NCBI GenBank assembly: GCA_958298945.1
Contig: OY282606.1
Span: forward strand, 57,921,920 to 57,985,919
Direction of reading: 5' to 3'
From: Atherix ibis
Taxonomy: Eukaryota; Arthropoda; Insecta; Diptera; Athericidae
Length of the DNA: 64,000 bases
The notes under the pieces: model-generated
What the model saw: the letters and a program-made list of their open reading frames with translations, nothing else
The model's database searches: none
Told to the model about the DNA's origin: nothing
Translations under genes and position numbers: made by a program
Part shown: positions 1 through 11,838 of the stretch, in pieces
Position numbering within the stretch: position 1 is the first letter of the stretch
Layout of the letters: the number at the start of each line of letters is the position of its first letter

Positions 1-1145
1 CAAGCGTGATTAGTTAATATGGAATTACTAATATTAGAAGCCTCTGATTTTAAAATAATTCATTCATAAATTAAGCTACGATTACAACATTCGAGAAATG
101 CTCGAATTTTAGAAAAAATCGCCCACTTTTTCGGTTAGAGTTGGTCTAATATATGCTCAAACATACACATATTGGACGAATACCTTCCACTCTATCGAGC
201 ACGTTCGAGACAAACAAAATATGAAGTTTTGCTCGAATGGTATAATCGTTTTAAATTGTAAACGATCGATTATGTTAGGTAACGAGCCATTTTCATTCGA
301 GCTGCGTGTTCGAGCGCGAACATTACTGCAATTTTCACATTTTGCAGTGTAATTGGTGTGAAGAACGTTTGTGTATTAAAAATTGTTTGTTTTGTGTTTT
401 GATTTGCTGGTTGATTGTGCAAAAAAAAATTACGCAAAACATGTTGTTCAACGATGGCAGTGACATTTAATTTCTGTGTTCCCATTACCGTATCTTGTTT
501 GGAGATTAACGGTGAACCAGTTCCAAAAGGGAATTGAAATCATCCTTGACATGATGGTGAAAACTGCTTCACAATTTCTGCTTGAAGTGATAGCACCCGC
601 GAAGTACCGGCAATAACTTTTCGTACGAACCGTCCTTTCTGTGCTTTCCCCACCCAAGCGGTATTTGCACTACAGCTCTTTTGTCATCACTTTCGCTATC
701 GTTCAACATCACCAACTCTTTCCTGCACTTCGTTTTCATTGTTGCAATCTCTTCAATTATCCTATTTTCCATTTTTAATATATTTATTATTATATTTTAT
801 TTTGTTCAAATATTTTTTACGTTTTCCTTTATATTGCATTGCAAAAAGCCAAAAACACAATTGAAAATCGTTCATAAAAAAAAAATCATGGCTTGAACAA
901 ATTTCTAAGTGGGCGAACATGGATCGTGCTCCTGTGTAATTACTGCTTGAAAATTTTTCGAGGGTTCGCGCCCGTGATCTAGACCTTTTCATTTCCCTTT
1001 TGAAGACTCCAAAAAACATGTTTGACTGTGGTAATAATTCGTCCATTGCTCGAATGTTGTAATTGGTGTTAAAAAGTTCGACCAACTGGACAAATTTGAG
1101 ACACACATTTGGCTCAAATAATTCAATCATTTCTGGAATGGTCAA
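1..1145 (-). pseudogene. Decayed minus-strand coding region of unknown family
   Basis: Minus-strand frames at 762-1145 (127 codons) and 569-772 (67 codons) overlap and look coding-like near their starts: charged, mixed residues such as ELFEPNVCLKFVQLVELFN and AVVQIPLGWGKHRKDG. Further frames at 270-657 are disrupted. The first 300 bases hold several TTCGAG/CTCGAA motifs and an ACAACATTCGAG word that recurs near 1050, so the region may be a decayed mobile element. I do not recognise the protein. The IPLGW string is faintly like the start of a methyl-CpG-binding fold, but that is too little to call. Confidence 0.3.
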
Positions 1146-2179
1146 CCGTAATAAGCCTTTAAATAGAATGTAATTTTTTCTAATACCTGTTATTGCAACT
1201 AAAACAAAAGAGTTTACTTAATCATTGTATCTTTCTTAATATCAAAATTTTATACTTTAAGAGTAGCAGTATATTTCAAGAATCAGAATTAAAAATATCT
1301 TAGGTCTGTACGATTTAAGCTAGAAAATATTTTATAATTCCACGATATTAGGCCGGTTGGAACTTTACATTACGTATAAGTTGGCATTTCTAGTTGCATA
1401 GCATATTGTATTGTTAACAACAAATAAAATATAGGACTTGGAAAAGGAATGGCCGAATAAAAGTCCACTCTAGAAGTAATTGTGGGTTATGTAGAGGATG
1501 TTAAATTTAATGTCACAGGAATGTCGTTTTGGACAAGGTTTCACTACCCTAACTCTGAATACCTTATTTACCTAGAATTTCGGAGATGCCTTTTATGAGT
1601 TAATCAATTTAAGAAACAGTCAAACTATGATTGACTGTTTCTTAAATTGATTAGCCAATTATTCACGGACGAGGCAAATTTGAAGTTACAGTAAGTGAAA
1701 GATAGTGGAGTTGATCAGCCCGCTCATTACCTAACATACCATAGGATATCGAACGCAACGCAACTCAACTTTGAAGATGCTCAACATTTAATGCCATATC
1801 CAGATGATCCATGCTTCCAAATCTACGACACTGCCGCTTCATATTGCAATATTTTAATCATTGGGTTAGCGAATTTTTTAATGCTGTGGAAATAATTTCT
1901 TTCAAGAGGCTGTGAAAAAATTATTTGGGAAATACAAGTTATTATAAGAGATGTGTTTAAGGATATGCTTATAATCAGTGTCAAACAGACTAGAGTTCTC
2001 TCAGGGTTTTAATAATTAATATTTTATAATATTACTGTCTCTGATTTTAAATTGATGCTTAAATAAGTCTATGAATAGTCGTATAACTATTCAAGCACGT
2101 CTAATTGTTGAGCGACTTCCTCTTAGGAAAGGTCTAAGATTTCATCAAGAAAGAATCGGAGCTTGAGCATTTTCGCAAC
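1146..2179. other. Non-coding stretch with hairpin and a short ORF
   Basis: AT-rich sequence with one perfect hairpin (1601-1653). A short open frame at 1695-1895 (+) starts at GTG, has no ATG in context and matches no family I know. Nothing else is recognisable. Confidence 0.4.
1601..1653. repeat. Perfect 23-bp inverted repeat, 7-nt loop
   Basis: Arms 1601-1623 and 1631-1653 are exact reverse complements beginning TAATCAATTTAAGAAACAGT, with loop ACTATGA. It is either a recent inverted duplication or a short hairpin element. Confidence 0.85.
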
Positions 2180-2215
2180 TTGAGCATTAAAATGAAAATA
2201 ATGTTCTTACCGATA
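2180..2215. repeat. Left target-site duplication of LINE
   Basis: This 36-bp segment starting TTGAGCATTAAAATGAAAAT recurs at 3453-3488 with two mismatches, on the two sides of the LINE fragment. It abuts the element's poly(A)-like 3' end, as expected for a target-site duplication. Confidence 0.8.
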
Positions 2216-3452
2216 TTTTTTTATTTATTTATTTTATCTGCAACTACAATTTTATTGTAACATGCAGATTTACATAACATTTTAATTTACAATCTTATGC
2301 ATCATGAAGTGGGAGTAAACATCCATTGGCGTTTCTCCAACTAACGGAAGTTAGATTCCTCCAAAAAAAACTCTAGGCCATTGTCTCTTAAGTCTCCCAT
2401 GAGTGTTTCCGGGAAGGGCAGTAAAGGACAATTCTCTTACAAGCGGATTATGATGATAGGTTAAACGGGAATGAAATTTAGATAACGATGTATTACGTTG
2501 TGACGAACATAAAAGAGGGCATCAACGATTTTACGGAGGATCTTGGATTGTAAGGCCTGGACGCGATAGAAATTGGAACGTTTCGTTGAACGCCAAAGTT
2601 CAATTCCATATGTCAAAATAGGTTTTATAATTGTATTGTAGATTAGAAGTTTACTTTTGATTGTTAGTTTCGAGCGTTTGTCGAGTAATATAAGAAGTTG
2701 TAGGTAACGTCTGTTAGCTTCAACTCTTTTTAGTCTCGTACGTGGGTTCCATGTTAATCTCTTGTCCAGGTAAAGTCCCAAATAACGCACTCTATCATAT
2801 TGTTTACTCATGTTGCTATAAAGGTATAAAGGAGTAAGTGTTCCTTGACAAAGAGTAAAAGTAATGTGAGCACTCTTCTGTTCATTTACCCGCACTCTCC
2901 ATCTCTTAAACCAGATTGAAGGTTGTGTATATGGGATTGTAAATTGTTGGATGCTATGTCAGGACTTGTATAGCTAGCAAGTATGGCCGTATCATCTGCA
3001 TAAGTAGCAATGATAGTATTAGCATCAGATGGGATGTCATGGGTATAAATATTATATAAAATAGGACCAAGGATACTGCTTCGTGGGACTCTACCTAGAT
3101 TGGGATATATTTCCGACGATTCTGAGCTAACTGTAACTCGGAAATATCGTTGGGAGATATATGACTTTATGATAAGGTAGTATGTTGAAGGAAGAAAGCT
3201 CTTGAGTTTTCAGAGGAGTCCAGATCAAAAGCTTTGGAGATATCTTAGAATACTCCTGGGCAATACTCTTTCCTCTCAAGAGAGGATGCAATGTGATCCA
3301 CAAAGCGATGTCAATCCTAGATAGTGCAGTGTTCAAATCGGAAGCCAAATTGGTGATCAGGAATAAGTTTTTCATTAGCTAGGACAGGGTAAAGTCGTTT
3401 TAATAGGAGTTTTTCAAATATCTTACCAAGAATTAGTAAGAGGCTGATCAAT
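2216..3452 (-). mobile_element. 5'-truncated jockey-like LINE (reverse transcriptase fragment)
   Basis: On the minus strand the order is an RT palm fragment (3127-3375, frame-shifted), the catalytic YADD motif (ATYADDTAILA, bases about 2985-3007), then the RT thumb and C-terminal region (2461-2895). The last part includes LGLYLDKRLTW, SKLLIYNTIIKPILTYGIELW and LQSKILRKIVDA, typical of jockey-clade non-LTR elements. The 3' end at about 2220-2240 is A-rich (AAATAAATAAATAAAAAAA on the minus strand). It is flanked by 36-bp direct repeats at 2180-2215 and 3453-3488. Frameshifts and stops make it dead, and the endonuclease part is absent. Confidence 0.85.
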
Positions 3453-3488
3453 TTGAGCATTAAAATGAAAATAATGCTCTTACTGATA
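3453..3488. repeat. Right target-site duplication of LINE
   Basis: This is the partner of 2180-2215 at the truncated 5' end of the minus-strand LINE. The two mismatches (T/C at two places) suggest an old insertion. Confidence 0.8.
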
Positions 3489-5317
3489 CGTGTATATGTA
3501 AAGTTTAAGTAAGATGTCCCCTAGAAAGATATTTCAGAGGCAATATTACTCAAGAATATTAATATTTGCATAAAATGACTTTAAAAGAAGGTCATATATA
3601 TATTAATATTCTTAGCTAAGCGGGAATTTCTAAACTAAATTCTACTAAATGCGTTTGCGGGTGTTTATTAGCATTCAATAAAAGTTTTCCAGTGGATTTA
3701 ACTCAATTAATAATATCTGATTATAAGTTGTTAGTGCGTGATCGTTTCGGCAAAATTCAATTAAATCGGAATACATTACAAATAAAATTCCTTAAAAGTA
3801 TTGACTCATCCTAAGGTGATTTTCATATTGCCTGCCACCTATGATTTGTTGTTACTTTTTTTTATGAATATAATAAATAGACTTACTTGTATGAATATTT
3901 TAAATTACAATAAAATTACTACTGCGCAGTGTCCAAAAGTTAGAATTAATTATTTATGAAACGATTTTTGACCCCAAAGGCAGTATAAATATTGATTTTT
4001 ATTTCTTAGTTGTTAGATTGTCGTCAATAAAAGTCTCGAGAACTATTAAATATAACCTTAAAAAAGTATTAGAACTTTTCTAAATACATATGTATGTATA
4101 TGTACAAAAGCGTATTGCCACCTGTACTAATTACATTTGACTTGAATTGATTTTTTAATATTTGATTACATTTAGTTCAATGGCCATTGTAAGTTGTTGT
4201 ACTTTACCAATGTAAGCAATGACCTAGCTTCGTCATTAATATTTAAATGAGTTTAGAAATTCAGTTAATTTTGTTTGTTTGCTTTTGATGATTTTATATA
4301 TTTTTTCCCCCAAATTGTATATGCCATAGAATACGAGATATGCGAATATGTTTAATTATTGTAAATAGAGAATATTCGTTTCGCTATATGAGTATGAGTT
4401 CATTTTTTTCTCCAAAAATACCGTTTTAAATAACATGAAAATATTAAAGTTCTCAGTTTATTTTGTACTATGGGGGTAATGATTCGCTGGCCAATGAGGA
4501 CATTCTTTCCAAACGAGTAAGATTATAATTACAGAAAAATAATTTCTTAAAGGTGGAAAACTTCAATACACGCCTTCACAAAATATTTCAAAAAAAAATT
4601 ATTAATTATCACTTTTAAATTTGTATAGTAAAAGATATTACAAATTAATAAATAGTAAACTTGTGTATTAAATTTTCAAGTGTATTAATTTTTTTTTACA
4701 GTAAAATGAACCCGTTTTAAGTTCACTTACCACACTAATAATTCGTTATGTAAGGTCAATGCACACACTTGCTGGTCTACGAATTAAGATGCAAGTGAAT
4801 GCACACGAAAACTTTTCGCGGTTAACTCGTTTCCGTGCAAGTTCAGGGTCTACAACTTATATTAAGAAATTTTCGAAATTGAAGTGTAAACTAGTTTTTC
4901 ACTGATTTTTATGCAGATTATAATACTTAAAAATGAGTTTTCGGTGTCTGCCGTATAAGTTTGGTTTATACATAAAGAAAATATAAAAAAAAACTTATTT
5001 TTATTCCTGAATAGTAAATTCAAACAGCAATTCTAAGCGAATATCATTAAAATCAACATAGCACATTAAAATTAACAGAGATTTTTTTTTTATGTTTAAT
5101 GTACCCAATTATTTTGACTACGAAATAAATTAGTTTTTAATATTTCAATTATTTTAATAGATTGTTGTCTACGATTCATTGACTATATGAAAATTATGGT
5201 TCGATTGGTTCATTAAGCTTTTTGATTTCTTATAAATTTTAAGTAAATAAATATAATATAATTGGAAGAAAATATTTAATATAATTTTTACCATTTACTC
5301 CTAACTATGTGTATGGA
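3489..5317. other. AT-rich stretch, nothing recognised
   Basis: No coding region, repeat family or structured motif could be supported. There is a slightly more GC-rich patch at about 4740-4870 with no identifiable content. Confidence 0.5.
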
Positions 5318-5908
5318 CAAGGCGGGGCAGAAAAGTAATAAGACTGTCATCAGTTTGATTTTTTTTTAGTTCAGTATAAGTTTCAAACTCGTCCCGAACC
5401 TATAGAAAAATAGAACAACGGAAATTAGAGCAGCGATGTGTCATCAAATTTTGTGCTAAGCCGTGAGATAGACTTCCGAAAAGTTGAAAACTGAAAAGTT
5501 CAACATTGAAAACTGATTAAAATGTGAAGTCTGTGAGGGCTCTTTTAAGGTGAAAATGGCGATTAATATTGCTAAGAAATAATGTTCTTCACGTCAGTTC
5601 GGACATTGCAGACCAAGGATGCTCCACCTCTCGTCTTCTCGCGTTTTGTCCGGAAAGGGAATTCGTGTGGTTTTCCAATTCCCCTATCCAACTGATATCA
5701 GTCCACGTGACTTTTTTTTTACCCAATACCAAAAAAAACACTTAAAAGGATGTCATCTTGGTACTGTCGATAACATATCGAGGAACTGAAGGCGATTTCA
5801 GTTAAAGCGGAAGGCTTCCAGCCACTGAACATCTTTGAAGAGGATAATATAAAATAAAATAAAATTGTTGCAAAAATATTAGTCTCATTAATTTTTTGTC
5901 ACACCTTG
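5318..5908 (+). mobile_element. Relict mariner (family D), internally deleted
   Basis: The ends are imperfect inverted repeats: CAAGGCGGGGCAGAAAAGTA at 5318, and on the minus strand from 5908 CAAGGTGTGACAAAAAATTA. Inside, the + strand has a start-like segment (MEQRKLEQRCVIKFCAKP) near 5409-5470. Near 5680-5800 is a mariner C-terminal remnant reading SPRDFFF then LPNTKK. About half the usual 1.3 kb is missing and many stops interrupt it. The right edge lies only 34 bp from the next mariner. Confidence 0.65.
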
Positions 5909-5942
5909 TGACTTTACGACACTTTCTATTATTTGTAGTATA

Positions 5943-6790
5943 CGAGGTCTGTACAAAAAGTATCTCGTGTTTTGAATTTCTGCGGGTTATGTATATTCGA
6001 TTTTCGATTTTTTTTGTGGCGCTATGTTGGTACTCATGTCTCTCACTTATGCCGACAAGTTCGGCCATTTTGAATGTTCACTTAACTTTAGACAGCTGCT
6101 TTGCTTGCACGTGTTTTGGCTCGTCTTCGATTTTTGCCCATTCCAAAAAAATGGATCAAAGAATCTGTTTCGGGAACAAGAAAAAGTCACAGGGGGCAGA
6201 TCTGGGGAATACGGTTGCTGCGGCATTATTAGTGTGTTGTTATGGTGCAGAAAGCCAATTTGTATTCTTCCACAAATCCGGGCATTTCTGGTGTATTGCT
6301 ACGCGCAACTTGCGCATAACTTGTAGATAATATTCCTTATTGATCGTTCTACTTATTGATCGAAGAGAACTGTAAGCAAAACCTTCACATTCGACCGAAG
6401 TTGGCGCGCTTTTTTCGGTCTTGGCAGCTTCCATTGGGATGATTGAGAAGCTCGTGCGGCAGCTTCCATTGGGATGATTGAGCTTTGGTTTCCACGTCAT
6501 AACCATAAACCCATGATTCGTCACCAGTTATGACCCTCTGGAGCAAATTTGGGTCGTCACGGACAGAGTCCAACAGCTCCTTAGCAATGTTAATGCCATG
6601 CTGTTTTTGGTCGAAAATGGGCAAAAATCGAAGACAGCACCTGTCAAAAATAACTGAACATTCAAAATGGCCGAACTTGTTGGCATAAGTGAGAGATATG
6701 AGTACCAACATAACGCCACAAAAAATCGAAAATCGAATATACGTAACCCGCGGAAATTCAAAATTCGCGATACTTCTTGAACAGACCTCG
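5943..6790 (-). mobile_element. Rearranged mariner (family A) carrying two 5' ends
   Basis: TA dinucleotides flank 5943-6790. The right end read on the minus strand gives the family 5' terminal repeat and leader. The left end read on the + strand gives the same 5' terminal repeat and leader up to the start codon region MDQRIC (near 6150-6168), then switches near 6168-6170 into the inverted 3' part of the transposase (PYSPDLPP). The minus-strand body keeps the first catalytic Asp (VITGDESWVYGYDVET) but has lost the N-terminal domain and the HDN segment. A short segment is tandemly duplicated (6424-6480). Compare the copy at 28917-29856. Not functional. Confidence 0.8.
6424..6482. repeat. Short tandem duplication inside mariner
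   Basis: The word GCAGCTTCCATTGGGATGAT occurs twice (near 6423 and 6459), separated by a short stretch, within the transposase remnant. It duplicates the residues SQWKLP / NHPNGSC on the minus strand. Confidence 0.8.
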
Positions 6791-8289
6791 TATTATGACT
6801 ATATCTAACAGTTAACGCTAGTTAAATTCAGAATTAAACTCAATAATAATGGTTGAGTGCTTTGATAAACAATATTTTTCAGTAGATGGCAATAAAATCC
6901 AAACTTCAGTAGATGGCAATAAAATCCAAACAAATTAACACGTGTAATTATGCAATTTACTTTTTCAATTACCTATAATACTATTAGTTTGCACGAATTG
7001 GATATTTCAGCCTTCCAATGCTTTTCAGCCATGACAGACATTTAATTTTTTGAATTAAATAATTGTTACTAGAGAACAGATCTAGACTAAAATTAATACA
7101 CAATATACCATATGGAAGCCATGTTTGCGGACAGTAGTTATTGTTGTCTGACTTTTGCGTGCAATGGCGTCCTCATTCTAAAGTATCAATTCTGTGTTAT
7201 TTCATCTCTAGCCTTTATCATAGGTTTTTGTTATGTCAACAATTGTAGTATTGATCCCTTATTTTTATGGACATATATTGAGATAGTTTAAAAAAATCAT
7301 AGCTATAAGTTTCCCATCCAATGCAGTAATATTAAATTCGTTGAGGAACGGATGAAGGGATTTTTATAAATTGCTGCTTCAAAAGAAGATTTATAAATTT
7401 ATAAATTCATTTTCTAATTACTTGAATGATAGAGAACCATTATAGGCTAATATTTTGGAAGATTAATCTTCTTTTGACCCTTTATGTGGCTTGAATAGAC
7501 TGTTCCACTTTTGAATTCAAAACTGACATTTAACAAAATCCATTCCGAAGTTACTCATATTTTTTTCCGGTTTTGCATTTTATAAGATTAGTCCTTGTTA
7601 TTTCGGCATATTTCTGCTTTTACATCTTAAAGATTAATACTTACTTTTTATATTCTATGTTTCATATTTTCATGCAAATTTTTTGATGTATATCATGACA
7701 CTAAGCAAATATTGAGTCTTGATTTTTACGTATATTTCTATATTAGAACATTGGGAAATTTTCCAATGGAATCGGATTCATCATATGATCGCAAACACTA
7801 CATAAAGATATATATTTTTTTTAGATACCTCATATTCATATTAGCCTATCACTGTAAGAATAATCTAAATATATGTCATTTTTTTGTACATTTTTGTGGT
7901 TAAATCGAAAAAGTTTAATACAGTTTTTGTTTGACTTTCTTGACTTAATTGGATTAAGTACAAATAGTCAAGTTAGAATACTAAAAAGTAGTTTGAAGAG
8001 CAACTACCTATTTCATTATATCATTGCAACAGTCACTTTGCTCAACATTTTTCAGAAATCATTAAAATATTGAAAAAAATCGGTTTCAAGAATGCCTTTT
8101 AAAAAGTTCGACATTACCAAGATAAATGAGAATAAATAAAAAACTAATAAAGTTGGATTATTGATGAGTGTGTCAAAGTACGAATACTTCCGTCAAATGA
8201 AACCAATATAGAGGTAATCAGTGCTTTAGTTATTATTTTAGCTTGAGTATCTAAGAAACAAATATTTCTATATGAGTGCTATTGTAATG
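6791..8289. other. AT-rich stretch with one tandem duplication
   Basis: No coding region was found. The only structure is the 27-bp duplication at 6878-6931. Confidence 0.5.
6878..6931. repeat. Exact 27-bp tandem duplication
   Basis: Units 6878-6904 and 6905-6931 are identical, starting TTCAGTAGATGGCAATAAAA. Two copies only. Confidence 0.9.
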
Positions 8290-8547
8290 ACATGATTAGG
8301 AAATTACGACCGTACTCAGAGGAGACCTTGCTTGGCTAGGCATGCTTGTCGCTAGCTTTGTGCGGCCGGGAGATTCGAAATTTGTGTAAAGTGGTGCTCT
8401 TATACCCATCATAACAAGAAAATCATGCCTACACATATAGCGGAATATGGTGACATCCAAAGGTATTAATTTCTCCATTGGTGGGCAGAAGATAAAGAAG
8501 AAAGAACGGCAGGAAAATAATAAAGTTAAAATTAAAAAAAAAAATAA
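8290..8547 (+). mobile_element. Possible tRNA-related SINE
   Basis: A GC-richer block (8310-8400) carries GAGATTCGAA, like a polymerase III B box, preceded about 35 bases earlier by TTGGCTAGGCATG, a poor A-box match. It ends in an A-rich tail (8510-8545). There is no second copy in the window for comparison, so this is tentative. Confidence 0.3.
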
Positions 8548-11500
8548 GAATGCTAAAAAAGAACTATTAATGCAGTTGGGAAAGAAACAGGAAATGCAGG
8601 AGGATTACAAAAATTAATTGTACAAAAAAGATTTTCGGTATATCCAATGTAAGACGTTGTCACAAAAATCGAGGAAATTTTAATATGCCAAAGGACTATA
8701 AATTCGTCTACCTTATCAACTTTGCCAAGATCAGTGAACAAGCTATTTAATAATAAAGATTAAAGTACCTTCCTGTGCCAACAGGACAATACATCTTGCT
8801 TCAATTCAAACGATTTAATCGATTGCCTAAGAAAAACATATTAGGACATTATTCGTAATTAGTCGATCTCAGACAGTGTGTTCAATAATATATTTTAAAA
8901 GAAAAACATTTTAAAATCTAAAGAATAGATGTGATGACAAATAAAAAGAAGTAAGAAAAACAAATGCCGATGTCTGCAGAAATTTAGAGTACCCTAAATA
9001 TATTAGTATGATTACAGGCATTTATTTTTAGTTTACGAAGAGACTTGAAAAAATTCCTCACAAGTAATAAGGACCTTAATCAGAATCTTATATGCTCACG
9101 AAATATGTACCTTCTATTATAAAAAGTATTAATAAAGACATGCAATTTTAGATTAATTAATTTATCAGTTCTTTTTGAAATAGAACTAATTTTTAATATA
9201 TAAAATCACAAAACAATCAAGTAAATGTCCTTACGCAAAGATAATCAAGAGAAAATTTATGATATGGTTTTAAATAATTGTTTTACTTTCCTCCTAAAAT
9301 TTTATTTAATCTTCACTATACCGAATTTTTGGCAGCTCTAAAACAAGGCTTTTACAATCTTCAATAATGCTTAAATATAACTCTGAAATTTAGTTTTTCA
9401 AAAATTTATCTTATTTTTATACATCAATATTATCCCATTTTCCTTTCAAATTGTTTTGGACAGCTATACATCGGCGAAGGGTTGTTTCCTTAGATTATAG
9501 AAGAACTGGATAGGCCTCTACACAAAAACTGTGGCCGAATTTTGTTGGCAATACATTCGTAGAACGCAAGCACATGCAAAATAATAGAATCATTGGGGGC
9601 CAATTTTAAACTTGGGTCAATTTTAAACTTGGGCGTAAATCATTGGGGGCCAATTTTAAACTTGGGTCAATCAGTATGGGCTTGAAGCGGCTCATTTAAA
9701 ACCATTTTGATATGTGATGTCATTTATGAGTAAACAAATAGAATTTTTAATATTGCAGCTTTTGTTGTTTGATAGAATTAGTTTTGGAAATTTGCAATAA
9801 AACACAGTATTCTATTTTAAAATATCATTTATTTATTTATTATATATTTTCATTTTATTTATTAAAACAGAATTCTAAAGTGGAAGAATATATACAAATA
9901 TAAATTGCAATTTATTTGAATTATATCAAAACAATTATGTACACAAATAAAAATTAATTCCAAATTTGCAAAATGAATTAAATGAGATAAAATTATATTA
10001 TATTGAAATTAAAACCACACAGCAACTTAGTAAATATATATTTTAATGTTAAACAATATTGAAAGCTTCTTTATAATATAAATGTGTGTTTGTGAATTGA
10101 AATGGTAATTTAAATTAGCATTTTCATTTAAATTAAATTAAAAATAAAGCATTAATTGCGTAGAATATTACATGAAGTTCTTAATAAAATATAAGATAAT
10201 CGTATACAACATTATAGCAAATGCTTTAAAACTAAATTACAAGGGGGAAAATTTAATGTACTTAAATAATTAACAACTAATATGATAAAAAAATATAAAA
10301 CATTATTTAGTAAATGCATTACAAAATAGTCTAATAAATCAATAGAAAAAAGATTAAAAAATTCGTTCCCTTAAATTTCCTTACACATACTTTACGTACA
10401 CCGGCACTGAACTATTTTCTGGTAAACATTGAACTGTCAACATCACATTTGTTTACATTTATTGAATGAGGATTTTCACTCTTTAACCACTTTTCGGATA
10501 ACACATATCACTAAAAGCCATTTAGGCACATCATAAATTAAATATTTATTAATTTATGTAGTAAAAACGAAGATGTCAACTTACTGAAAGATAGAAATTC
10601 CCGGCTTCCGAAATTCCCGGAAATGAATAATAAACCTAAAATACAATTCCTTTTCATATCGAAAAATTCTACAAAAAATAAAAATTGCATGTCGTTGTGT
10701 TTAATTTGTATTTTTGTTTCCAATAAGTGAATTAAAATGAATATAAATTATGCTTTTGCAATTCAATAAATTTCTATTACGAAAACTAAATGTCAGTGGG
10801 TGTCATGTATACATAAAAAAATCTACACATGTATGCAAGCGTTACGATTTCTCGCCGCTTCTGCAATAATTGTCCCAGAAAATTGCGTATACATATGTGT
10901 ATACGAAAATCTGACAAATATCCAGGTATTCTCTAATCTAAGGCTGGTTCCACTAGAAGGCTTTAACTGGAATTGCTTTTAGCACTCCGGTTACATTTCT
11001 TTGAAAGTTCTTAAGTGATTTTTGATTTTGATAAAACAAAAAAAGTCACACGGACTCAGATCAGGAAGGAACCATAGGAACCTCTTTTTTTTAACTTAGT
11101 CTGAGTGAGGTTCGTGTTTCAATGCTAGGTCATTCAAAAACTAAAGTTTCCCATATTTTAAGAAATATATAATATACATTCATTGCGATATTTTGTAAGT
11201 CAAACTCGTGGATTACAAAATCTGATTGTCCATCGTTGCTCCGAAATTCGCTGAACCACATTGTGTTATAAGTTACATAACCTCATTTATCCGACTCTAT
11301 AGATTTGCGCAACTACCGGACGCAGCTGAAACTTGAACTTGGAGGTATAGGTAAATTCACAGTTGTATGACTAAGGATGAGGAAGTTAAAAAAATTTGGA
11401 ATTTAAAATGAACGTTAAGTTCAACTCAGAGAACACGTTGCTTTGCTAGCAAGATCGCTGTGTGATGCCAGTCTTTTTACTAAATACCTCATATTTTTGA

Positions 11501-11769
11501 GAGTCCACTAATATTAATTCGTTCGAGTAAATTAACTAAGCAAATCAATTATATTTTACTAAATAAATTGAAATTTTCTATTACAGCTTTTTATTATGTA
11601 GTTTGTTTGGTTCTTGTTTGTAAGAAATATATTTTTTTAATTTGATGTTCTTTTCTATAAGGACATAACTACAAAAAGATTTATGTGGTTCTATTGTATG
11701 AATAGAACCATATAAACAAGAACTTTTAAATAATTTTAAATTAATTTTGAAATATTTATATTTTTTCAG
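8548..11769. other. AT-rich stretch upstream of ELOVL exon 1
   Basis: No coding exon was identified. A 5' UTR exon and promoter of the elongase may lie here or further upstream, but I cannot point to them. A tandem duplication sits at 9589-9671, and long A/T runs dominate 9800-10400. Confidence 0.4.
9589..9671. repeat. 50-bp-period tandem duplication
   Basis: An identical 33-bp block starting ATCATTGGGGGCCAATTTTA begins at 9589 and again at 9639. The core CAATTTTAAACTTGGG is present three times. Confidence 0.85.
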
Positions 11770-11838
11770 AAATCATGGCGTTTATACTATTACACGATAT
11801 GTATGACTGGTATAGGAATTTGATGGATGTACAAAGTG
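11770..11838 (+). CDS. ELOVL: ELOVL exon 1 (start codon; codes residues 1-21 plus 1 nt)
   Basis: The exon follows a pyrimidine-rich acceptor ending TTTTTTCAG at 11769. It has five untranslated bases, then the ATG at 11775. It encodes MAFILLHDMYDWYRNLMDVQS and leaves one G, ending at a strong donor GTAAGT (11839). The G joins AT of exon 2 to make Asp22. The acceptor directly before the ATG implies at least one upstream non-coding exon, which I cannot locate. The start was chosen because it is the only ATG in frame after the acceptor and the N-terminus length fits the family. Confidence 0.85.

Noticed and set aside
1695..1895. 66-codon frame with mixed composition
   Set aside because: It begins at GTG without an upstream ATG, has no flanking splice or poly(A) pattern that can be defended, and matches no known family; kept only as a remark.
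5896..6330. + strand frames of 100 and 144 codons
   Set aside because: They run across the inverted junction of the rearranged mariner and are antisense to its transposase.
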